Assembly (NCBI GenBank): GCA_016283945.1
Contig: JAEENW010000189.1
Span: 1-10,920, forward strand
Direction of reading: 5' to 3'
Source of the DNA: Bacillota bacterium
GTDB lineage: Bacteria; Bacillota; Clostridia; Peptostreptococcales; Anaerovoracaceae
Length of the DNA stretch: 10,920 nucleotides
In this document: piece by piece, positions 6,138 through 10,920 of the stretch
Layout of the letters: each line of letters begins with the position of its first letter
Position numbering within the stretch: position 1 is the stretch's first letter
Program-made: the position numbers and the translations under genes
Notes under the pieces: model-generated
The model's input: the letters and a program-made list of their open reading frames with translations, nothing else
Database searches by the model: none
What the model was told of the DNA's origin: nothing

Positions 6138-6362
6138 ATGTTCGAAAGATTCTTTTTCTACGGATTGTTCGGGATTCCCGCGCTGCTGTTCTTCGTCTTC
6201 GCGTACCTCGCGAGGCAGATAAAGAAGAGGATGAACTCCGGCGAGATCAAGACCTCCACCGGAGCGCTGCTCATCACCGTATGCATGATACCCGCGGCGT
6301 TCTGCGGATTTTTCCTGATACTGCTGATCGGCGTCTTCACCGGGATCATCCCGCTGATGTAG
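6138..6362 (+). CDS. Small two-helix membrane protein, unknown function
   Basis: The ATG at 6138 has a strong ribosome site (AAAGGAGAGG, 6125-6134) and gives 74 residues. A start 23 codons upstream (TTG 6069) would add an ordinary GC-rich leader with no ribosome site, so I prefer 6138. Two hydrophobic segments are clear: about 4-27 (FFFYGLFGIPALLFFVFAYL and onward) and about 46-72 (LLITVCMIPAAFCGFFLILL and onward). They are joined by a basic, polar loop RQIKKRMNSGEIKTS, which should face the cytoplasm, placing both ends outside. I recognise no family. It is followed by another small membrane protein gene 27 nt downstream and is divergent from the BtpA/FGGY operon, sharing its control region. 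It could modulate a transporter or another membrane protein; that is speculation. Confidence 0.7.
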   Translation: MFERFFFYGLFGIPALLFFVFAYLARQIKKRMNSGEIKTSTGALLITVCMIPAAFCGFFLILLIGVFTGIIPLM

Positions 6363-6389
6363 GGCCTGCGGGACGGAGGCGAAAAGGCC

Positions 6390-6530
6390 ATGAAAGACAG
6401 CACCTTCAGAAAGCTGCTCGCCCTGGTTATAGCGGCGGGGCTTATCAGCGCCGCGGCGCTGACGGCGAAGACCGTTCAGCTCAGGCGCAGCGTTTCGATA
6501 CTCAGCTACATCTCCACTGAGGGGATATAG
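6390..6530 (+). CDS. Small single-helix membrane protein, unknown function
   Basis: A 46-residue reading frame starts at ATG 6390, with GGAGG (6375-6379) ten bases upstream, and ends in TAG at 6528-6530. The peptide starts MKDSTFRKLLALVIAAGLIS and has one hydrophobic stretch (about 9-26), preceded by basic residues and followed by a polar tail containing KTVQLRRSVSILSYISTEG. The hydrophobic part could be a single membrane helix with the start inside, or an uncleaved signal-like anchor. It lies 27 nt after the preceding small membrane gene and before the terminator at 6612-6646, so both are probably one transcript. No family recognised. Evidence is the ribosome site, spacing and membrane-type composition. 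Confidence 0.6.
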   Translation: MKDSTFRKLLALVIAAGLISAAALTAKTVQLRRSVSILSYISTEGI

Positions 6531-6611
6531 CGTCCGCGGATGCGCGCGGCCGCGTTCCCGGAAAAAGACCCCGCGTCAGGCGCGGAGCCTCATATAGCTC
6601 ATATAGAAATC

Positions 6612-6646
6612 AAGAGCCCGGAGAGCGTATCTCCGGGCTCTTTTAT
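6612..6646 (+). terminator. Terminator after the small membrane protein genes
   Basis: AAGAGCCCGGAGA (6612-6624) and TCTCCGGGCTCTT (6630-6642) form a perfect 13-bp stem with a 5-nt loop, followed by TTATAG and a further TTTT. It sits about 30 nt beyond the stop of the leftward SDR gene and may also slow that transcript, although the leftward tail (GATTTC) is poor in T. Confidence 0.88.
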
Positions 6647-6675
6647 AGCTTTTGCAGTCCTCTGGGGCCGGCAGA

Positions 6676-7419
6676 CTAGACGTCTACGCCTCCGTCGACG
6701 CGGATCAGCTGTCCGTCGACGAACGAGGAGTCGGTGGTGGCGAGGAAGAGCGCCACGTGGGCGATCTCGGAGCCTTCACCTACGCGGTGGAGAGCGGTGC
6801 GGGCGATCATCGGATCGAACGCGGCCTCTCCGCCTACGGAGTCGAGCATCGCGGTCTTGATGGCGCCGGGGCAGATGCCGTTGACGTGGATGGTGGGAGC
6901 GAGCTCGTTGGCCATCGCCTTGGTGAGTCCGACCATGGCGTGCTTGCTGGTAACGTAGGCTACGAAGCCCCAGTGAGCGGCCCAGCCGACGATGGATGCG
7001 ATGTTGATGATGTGTCCGTCGCCCTTGGCCTTCATGACGGGGGCGACCTTCTGGCTGAGCATCAGAGCGCTGGTGACGTTGATGTTGATGTCCGCCATGA
7101 ACTCCTCAGCGGTGATGGTGGCGAACTGAGCCAGGGAGAGCATTCCGGCGTTGTTCATCAGGATATCGATGGTGCCGTAAGCTTCCATAGTGGCGTCGAA
7201 AATGGTGCTGGCGAAGTTGGGATCAGCGGCATCGGCGAGCACATAGATGGCCTCGCCGCCGTCGGCCTTGATCTTGTCGACGACTGCCTGGGCGCGCTTC
7301 TCGTTGCGTCCGGTGACTACTACCTTAGCGCCTTCTTTCGCGAAGAGATACGCGGTGTCCCTTCCCATTCCGGAGGTGGAGCCGGTAATGATGGCGACTT
7401 TTCCGTCAAGTCTTCCCAT
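6676..7419 (-). CDS. Short-chain dehydrogenase/reductase (classical SDR, FabG-like)
   Basis: This 247-residue NAD(P)-dependent oxidoreductase shows every classical SDR hallmark. TGSTSGMG (12-19) binds the cofactor and NNAG (89-92) stabilises the central sheet. N114 in NINV, S142, Y155 and K159 (YVTSK) form the catalytic set with normal spacing, and PGAIKTAM (184-191) follows. The end GQLIRVDGG (236-244) is usual. The residue after the second strand is G-R-N (37-39), which leans towards NADPH, but this is not decisive. Substrate cannot be named: FabG-type ketoacyl reductases, sugar or polyol dehydrogenases and hydroxysteroid dehydrogenases share this form. The lack of fatty-acid genes nearby argues against a housekeeping FabG. 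The start follows AAAGGAG. It is transcribed alone from a promoter whose -10 lies in a perfect palindrome, so tight control is likely. Confidence 0.93.
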   Translation of the reverse strand: MGRLDGKVAIITGSTSGMGRDTAYLFAKEGAKVVVTGRNEKRAQAVVDKIKADGGEAIYVLADAADPNFASTIFDATMEAYGTIDILMNNAGMLSLAQFATITAEEFMADININVTSALMLSQKVAPVMKAKGDGHIINIASIVGWAAHWGFVAYVTSKHAMVGLTKAMANELAPTIHVNGICPGAIKTAMLDSVGGEAAFDPMIARTALHRVGEGSEIAHVALFLATTDSSFVDGQLIRVDGGVDV

Positions 7420-7435
7420 AAGGGTCTCCTTTCTT

Positions 7436-7447
7436 GTCGGATCCGAC
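7436..7447. repeat. 12-bp palindrome in the SDR leader
   Basis: GTCGGATCCGAC is a perfect palindrome just ahead of the SDR ribosome site, inside a predicted leader of about 120 nt. In RNA it could form a short hairpin near the ribosome site. Confidence 0.3.
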
Positions 7448-7537
7448 TGTTTGATTGTGGGGAAATAGGTGCTGAGCGGTGAGGGGGACTTCCGGAGCGG
7501 GCCTCAGACCGGCCTGGAGCGGCAGTTTGCTCACTGT

Positions 7538-7558
7538 TTCGATATATTATATATCGAA
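7538..7558. promoter_or_regulatory. Perfect palindrome over the SDR -10 box, probable operator
   Basis: TTCGATATA (7538-7546) and TATATCGAA (7550-7558) are perfect 9-bp inverted arms around a 3-bp centre, and the -10 box lies in the middle. This is the size and placement of a repressor site for a dimeric regulator such as TetR-, MarR- or GntR-type. No such regulator is adjacent. Confidence 0.6.
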
Positions 7559-7575
7559 TAATCCGGCCTTGTAAA
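7546..7575 (-). promoter_or_regulatory. Promoter of the SDR gene
   Basis: On the minus strand TTTACA (7570-7575) and a perfect TATAAT (7546-7551) are separated by 18 bp. Transcription would start near 7540, leaving a leader of about 120 nt. Confidence 0.75.
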
Positions 7576-7606
7576 GAGTTATTAGCCACTAACGACGCTA
7601 TTTCGA

Positions 7607-7615
7607 TGATATAAT
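7607..7615 (+). promoter_or_regulatory. Extended -10 promoter of the PstS-like gene
   Basis: TGATATAAT combines TGn with a perfect TATAAT; no -35 is obvious. It is preceded by TTTCGAT (7601-7607), the same seven bases that open the left side of the palindrome at the SDR promoter. The leader is about 80 nt. An ATG at 7620 falls about at the predicted transcription start. Confidence 0.5.
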
Positions 7616-7699
7616 GCTTATGAAAGACATTGAGGCGCCCGCAGGAGCCCGCGCGGGAGAGGTACCGGACGCCGGAAGCGACCGGCCTGTATCAGAGAA

Positions 7700-8761
7700 A
7701 TGATGAAAACAGAAAACGCAAAAGAAAAAGGGGCGCCGGGAGCGCGCGCAAAGCTTGTGAGGCAGATCGCGGTGCTGGCCGCGGCGGCGCTGCTCTTCGC
7801 GCTCTTTGACCTCTGCATCTACCAGGTCTTCACGCGCCGCGTCGTAAAGACGCAGAGCGCCGGCATGCTCGCGAGGTCCGTGGAGCTCGCCGACTACCTG
7901 CCGTTCGAGGGCATGGGCGCCGAAGGCGCGGGCGAAGCGGGCGGCGAGGGCACAGGCCGTCGCGAATACGGCTATGCCTTCACCATACCCTCCGACATAG
8001 GCCTGACGGGGGATCATTCACAGCTTCCCGTGCTCGACGGCGCGGCGGCGCTCTACCCGGTGTTCTCCGGGATCGCCGGCTCGCTCTACCCGGAGGGGAG
8101 CTGCCCCTTCGACGGCAGCTATTTCCTGCCTGGCAGCAGGCTTCAGATGAGAAACACACGCGCGGCCTACAAGGCCATAGTCGACGGCGACGCCGACATA
8201 ATCTTCTGCGCGCCGCCCTCCGATGAGCAGCTCGCCTACGCGAAGGAGCAGGGCGTCGAGCTCGATCTCATACCCATCGGCCGCGAGGCCTTCGTCTTCG
8301 TGGTCAACTCGAACAACCCCGTGGATAGCCTCACGCAGCAGCAGGTCAGGGATATATACAGCGGGAAGATCCGGAACTGGAAGGAACTCGGCGGCGATGA
8401 CAGGCACATCAGCGTCCTGCAGCGCAACCCCGGCAGCGGCAGCCAGACCGCGATGCTCGCGTTCATGGGCGGCGTGCCGATAAAGGACGACCGCCTCAGC
8501 TTCCTCGGAAGCTCCATCGGCTTTTCCTTCAGGTACTACGTCTCCGCGCTGAGCGGGACGAGCGGAGTCAAGATGATCGCGCTCGACGGCGTCTATCCCA
8601 GCCCTGAGAACGTCAGAAGCGGCGCCTATCCGGTCGTTTCGGAATTCTTCGCCGTGCGCCGCGCGGGCGAGGACGATCCCAACGTGGACCGGATCATCGA
8701 ATGGATACTCGGCCCGGACGGCCAGGAGCTGATCGAGCGCAGCGGCTACGCGGGAGTGTGA
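7700..8761 (+). CDS. Membrane-anchored PstS-like substrate-binding protein
   Basis: The 353-residue protein starts with a charged segment, then one hydrophobic helix (about 22-44, QIAVLAAAALLFALFDLCIY). No lipobox cysteine follows, so it seems anchored by an uncleaved helix and faces outward. A Gly/Glu/Ala-rich linker (about 70-87) leads to a two-lobed binding domain of the PstS type: LPVLDGAAALYPVF (109-122), ADIIFCAPPSDEQ (165-177), FVFVVNSNNPVDSLTQQQVR (198-217), SGKIRNWKELGG (221-232) and RNPGSGSQTAM (242-252). The last resembles the phosphate-contact loop of PstS, with R242, S246, S248 and T250. Phosphate or another oxyanion is plausible but unproven. No transporter subunit genes are adjacent, which is unusual for a pst gene; it may be a sensor, a helper or a subunit for a distant transporter. 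The ribosome site is weak (AGAGAA) and a second ATG follows at 7703. Confidence 0.85.
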   Translation: MMKTENAKEKGAPGARAKLVRQIAVLAAAALLFALFDLCIYQVFTRRVVKTQSAGMLARSVELADYLPFEGMGAEGAGEAGGEGTGRREYGYAFTIPSDIGLTGDHSQLPVLDGAAALYPVFSGIAGSLYPEGSCPFDGSYFLPGSRLQMRNTRAAYKAIVDGDADIIFCAPPSDEQLAYAKEQGVELDLIPIGREAFVFVVNSNNPVDSLTQQQVRDIYSGKIRNWKELGGDDRHISVLQRNPGSGSQTAMLAFMGGVPIKDDRLSFLGSSIGFSFRYYVSALSGTSGVKMIALDGVYPSPENVRSGAYPVVSEFFAVRRAGEDDPNVDRIIEWILGPDGQELIERSGYAGV

Positions 8762-8767
8762 GGGGCG

Positions 8768-8782
8768 CTGGGCACCCTGATT
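8768..8782. repeat. 15-bp direct copy of an internal tRNA-Lys segment
   Basis: These 15 bases are identical to 8891-8905, which lie inside the tRNA gene (anticodon stem, variable loop and start of the T stem). Identity stops sharply at both ends. The copy lies 6 nt after the stop codon of the PstS-like gene. It may be chance, a tRNA remnant or a trace of recombination at the tRNA. Confidence 0.45.
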
Positions 8783-8831
8783 CTTGGCTCTTTTGCTCAT
8801 TTTCGATACGGATAAAGAAAATGAAAATGAA

Positions 8832-8857
8832 AAAACCCTTGGAATTCCAAGGGTTTT
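8832..8857. terminator. Bidirectional terminator between the PstS-like gene and tRNA-Lys
   Basis: AAAACCCTTGGAA (8832-8844) and TTCCAAGGGTTTT (8845-8857) form a fully symmetrical palindrome, so a hairpin forms on either strand. Rightward it ends in TTTTCGTTTCG; leftward, directly after the tRNA, it is followed by T-rich sequence (TTCATTTTCATTTTC). It serves both the binding-protein gene and the tRNA. Confidence 0.85.
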
Positions 8858-8865
8858 CGTTTCGT

Positions 8866-8941
8866 TGGTGGATCATCAGGGACTCGAACCCTGGGCACCC
8901 TGATTAAGAGTCAGGTGCTCTACCAACTGAGCTAATGATCC
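8866..8941 (-). tRNA. trnK: tRNA-Lys, anticodon CUU
   Basis: The minus strand gives a complete 76-nt cloverleaf including an encoded CCA (8866-8868). The acceptor stem is GGATCAT (8935-8941) with ATGATCC (8870-8876). The D arm contains AGCTCAGTTGGTAGAGC. The anticodon stem CCTGA/TCAGG encloses the loop CTCTTAA, so the anticodon is CTT, reading AAG lysine codons. The T arm has CAGGG-TTCGAGT-CCCTG. AAG is the dominant lysine codon in the genes here, in keeping with this tRNA. It has its own promoter and a terminator directly after the CCA. Confidence 0.97.
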
Positions 8942-8964
8942 GCGCTCTCGGTCAAGCAACAATT

Positions 8965-8993
8965 ATATTAGCACCGCGCCCCATGGGTGTCAA
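8965..8993 (-). promoter_or_regulatory. Promoter of tRNA-Lys
   Basis: On the minus strand a perfect TTGACA (8988-8993) is separated by 17 bp from TAATAT (8965-8970), preceded by TGC, an extended -10. The predicted start is about 15-20 nt before the tRNA. Confidence 0.82.
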
Positions 8994-9081
8994 GCGGGAA
9001 TTTCATTTCTTTTCAAGGCTTTTTGAGGCGCCGGAGGCTCTTTTGAGGGGCGTCTCGGGCCGTTCCGGGCGGCGCTTTTTC

Positions 9082-9110
9082 TTGCTACGCACTGTTAAAT
9101 ATAATATAAT
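9082..9110 (+). promoter_or_regulatory. Promoter of the zinc-ribbon protein gene
   Basis: TTGCTA (9082-9087) and a perfect TATAAT (9105-9110) are separated by 17 bp in an AT-rich stretch. The predicted start is near 9117, giving a leader of about 34 nt with the ribosome site GGAGGA at 9138-9143. Confidence 0.72.
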
Positions 9111-9150
9111 ATTATGACTTATAATTTTCTTCAGCACGGAGGACTGTTTA

Positions 9151-10920
9151 ATGAAGTGCGCTGTTTGCGGATATGATGTGCCGGAGGGCAAGGAATACTG
9201 CCCGCTGTGCGGCACGAGGATGGAGCCGGCCGAGCCGCAGCCGTCCGTCATAGCCGATGATGAACCGATGTTCAGGAATACCAGTGAGCCGGAGCGCCGT
9301 TTCGATCCCGCCAAGGACGACGCGGTCTTCGACTGGAACACCTACGATTTTCCGAAGCCCCAGGGCTTCAGAGACATAACGATGGACTGGTCCTCGGCCG
9401 ATTTTTCGGAGGCCGTGGAGCGCGCTGCCCGCGAGATGGACAGACGCGCCGGCAAGGAGCCCGCGGAGAGTCCCGCGGAAGCTGAGAACGCAGCGTCTGC
9501 GGCTCCGGTCGTTCCCGCGAGAGCGGCAATACCCGCAGAGCCCGCCGCTCCGGTGAGCCCGGTAGCTCCCGCGGAGACTTCGCCAGAGCAGCCCGAAGAG
9601 CGCCCGATCACGGAGCAGACGAAGGCCGCGGCGCCTGAGCTTCAGCCTGCCGAGCCCGAGAGGCACGTCCGCCCCGAAGCGCCGCGCTTCGGCCTGGACG
9701 AGGACGGCCCGAGGCTCAATATTCCCGACTTCAGCCTTCCGCCCATCACCTCGAACGCGAGAAGCGGGATGGAGAAGGTTATCGAGCCTCTCGGCGATGA
9801 ACCCGCGGCTCAGCCGGCTCCCGCAGCTTCGCTTCACGAAAGCGCGGCCCCGCTTAGCGAAAGCGCCGCTTCGCCCAAGGAATCCGCTCCGCAGCCTCAG
9901 GACGACGTGCGCATAGCGCATAAGGGAGGCCTTTCCGTGTCCTTCCCGTGGGACGAGAAGCCCGCGGACGCCGCAAGAGGCGCGCTGGACAGGGGCACCC
10001 GCGAGTTCAACTTCGAGCCCGAACCCTTCGATTTCGGAAAGACCAAGATCTACGAGCACAGCGCCTCCGACTGGCTCCCCGCCTCGGAGAGCGAGAAGGA
10101 GACCGCTCAGCCTGCTCCCGCGCAGGAGAGCGCCCCGATAAGCGCCGCGAGCCCGGCGGCTCCCGTTCCCGCTGCGGACGCCCCCGCGGAGCCCGTTTCC
10201 GCTACGCCTGCGGCTCCCGTTTCAGCTCCCGCCGAGTCGCGCTGGGATCCCTCGTCCCTCAAGAAGGAGGACGACGAGGACGTCAGCGAGGGCTGGCTCA
10301 AGGGACAGATCTCCTACAGGAAGGATCCCTACTACAGCAGGAGCGAGGAGCCCGATCTCAGCGATCTCTCCGAGCGCTCGCCGGAGCAGTTCTTCACCTT
10401 CAACAGAAAGAACGAGGAGTTCCAGAAGCTCCTCGATGCGGAATACGAACGCCTCATGAGCGTGCGCAAGGGCTTCGAGGCGCCCGAGCCTGTCAAGCCC
10501 GAGCCTCCCGCCCCGAGCAACGTCGACTTCAGCGGAAGCGGAGACGACCTCGAGAGCAAGCTCGACGCGCTCTTCGGTCCTGTCGGCGGAAACGGCTCAA
10601 GGAACGCCGGCAGCGCGTCGGAGAGCCGCGCGAAGGCGCCCAAGGCCGAGCCTTTCGCGCCGCTCGAGCCCGCTCCCTGGGACGCCCCCAAGACTGAACC
10701 GTCCGCGGCTGAGCCTGCGGTTGATATCTCTGAGCCCGAGGATGCCCCCGGGGCCGTTTCCGCTGAACCCGCCGCGGAAGCCCCTAAGGCCGAGCTTCCC
10801 GGGACTGTTCCCGCCGAGCCGGCGAAGGCCGCATCCGCGGCTGAACCGTCAGTGACTGTCCCCGTCGCGGAGCCGCTTAAGACCATACCCTCAGCGGAGC
10901 CCGTTAAGGCCGCGCCCGCG
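9151..10920 (+). CDS. Large zinc-ribbon protein with a long disordered Pro/Ala/Glu-rich region (partial)
   Basis: The frame opens at ATG 9151, eight bases or so after GGAGGA, and stays open for 590 codons to the window edge; the 3' end is outside. Residues 3-20 form a short zinc ribbon: CAVCG at 3-7 and CPLCG at 17-21. The rest is rich in Pro, Ala, Glu and Ser and is probably disordered. Set in it are short islands rich in aromatic and acidic residues: VFDWNTYDFPKP (59-70), ITMDWSSADF (76-85), SVSFPWDEK (262-270), FNFEPEPFDFGKTKIYEH (286-303), GWLKGQISYRKDPYY (381-395), FFTFNRKNEEFQKLLDAEYE (414-432) and NVDFSGSGDDLESKLDALFG (457-476). These look like conserved contact points between flexible spacers. 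The last 36 visible residues form a 9-residue repeat. No membrane helix or enzyme domain is seen yet; one may lie downstream. I do not recognise a named family beyond N-terminal zinc-ribbon proteins. A scaffold or regulatory role is inference. Confidence 0.85.
   Translation, partial: MKCAVCGYDVPEGKEYCPLCGTRMEPAEPQPSVIADDEPMFRNTSEPERRFDPAKDDAVFDWNTYDFPKPQGFRDITMDWSSADFSEAVERAAREMDRRAGKEPAESPAEAENAASAAPVVPARAAIPAEPAAPVSPVAPAETSPEQPEERPITEQTKAAAPELQPAEPERHVRPEAPRFGLDEDGPRLNIPDFSLPPITSNARSGMEKVIEPLGDEPAAQPAPAASLHESAAPLSESAASPKESAPQPQDDVRIAHKGGLSVSFPWDEKPADAARGALDRGTREFNFEPEPFDFGKTKIYEHSASDWLPASESEKETAQPAPAQESAPISAASPAAPVPAADAPAEPVSATPAAPVSAPAESRWDPSSLKKEDDEDVSEGWLKGQISYRKDPYYSRSEEPDLSDLSERSPEQFFTFNRKNEEFQKLLDAEYERLMSVRKGFEAPEPVKPEPPAPSNVDFSGSGDDLESKLDALFGPVGGNGSRNAGSASESRAKAPKAEPFAPLEPAPWDAPKTEPSAAEPAVDISEPEDAPGAVSAEPAAEAPKAELPGTVPAEPAKAASAAEPSVTVPVAEPLKTIPSAEPVKAAPA
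10813..10920 (+). repeat. Tandem 9-residue (27-bp) repeat in the zinc-ribbon protein
   Basis: Four consecutive units begin with Ala-Glu-Pro at residues 555, 564, 573 and 582, exactly 9 apart: AEPAKAASA, AEPSVTVPV, AEPLKTIPS, AEPVKAAPA. The DNA differs between units while the protein pattern holds. The array reaches the window edge and probably continues. Looser AEP units occur from residue 520. Confidence 0.7.

Noticed and set aside
7620..7703. A 27-codon leader frame whose TGA overlaps the ATG of the PstS-like gene
   Set aside because: The overlap would suit translational coupling, but the ATG falls at the predicted transcription start and has no ribosome site, so translation is doubtful.
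9014..9079. A possible terminator or attenuator between the tRNA promoter and the zinc-ribbon gene
   Set aside because: The GC-rich arms ending in CTTTTTC pair only over about 5 bp with a long, poorly paired middle, so it is not convincing.

Overview
The window looks like chromosome from a GC-rich anaerobe, most likely a high-GC member of the Bacillota (Clostridia-type). This is inferred from style: GC-rich genes with frequent AGG and ATA codons, AT-rich intergenic islands with near-consensus sigma-A promoters (TTGACA/TATAAT, several with an extended TG -10), strong GGAGG-type ribosome sites, hairpin-plus-T-run terminators and a tRNA with encoded CCA. Nothing fixes the genus. I see no transposase, integrase, phage gene or CRISPR array.

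Layout, left to right. (1) 1-60: the first 20 codons of a leftward gene, probably an XRE-type regulator, with a near-perfect promoter. (2) 218-997: a leftward HD-domain hydrolase gene followed by a GC-rich stretch of about 170 nt that can fold into nested helices with a possible pseudoknot, closed by a terminator. (3) 1038-3577: a divergent promoter pair with an inverted repeat drives the HD gene left and a MOFRL-type glycerate 2-kinase (TTG start) right. A LysR-type regulator follows the kinase and ends in a long terminator. (4) 3586-5928: a leftward two-gene operon of a BtpA/SgcQ-family TIM-barrel protein and an FGGY carbohydrate kinase. (5) 6023-6646: a shared divergent control region, then two small membrane proteins of 74 and 46 residues going right, then a terminator. 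(6) 6676-7419: a leftward short-chain dehydrogenase/reductase whose -10 box sits inside a perfect palindrome. (7) 7700-8761: a membrane-anchored PstS-like substrate-binding protein without transporter genes next to it. (8) 8866-8941: tRNA-Lys(CUU), leftward. (9) 9151 to the right edge: the start of a large zinc-ribbon protein, mostly Pro/Ala/Glu-rich and probably disordered, with short aromatic-acidic islands and a 9-residue tandem repeat running off the window.

How the parts may work together: glycerate kinase, LysR regulator, FGGY kinase, BtpA-family protein and perhaps the SDR read like a small sugar, sugar-acid or polyol catabolic neighbourhood feeding glycolysis through 2-phosphoglycerate. 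The substrate cannot be read from the sequence. The least explained items are the structured intergenic RNA candidate, the two small membrane proteins controlled opposite the BtpA/FGGY operon, and the zinc-ribbon protein.
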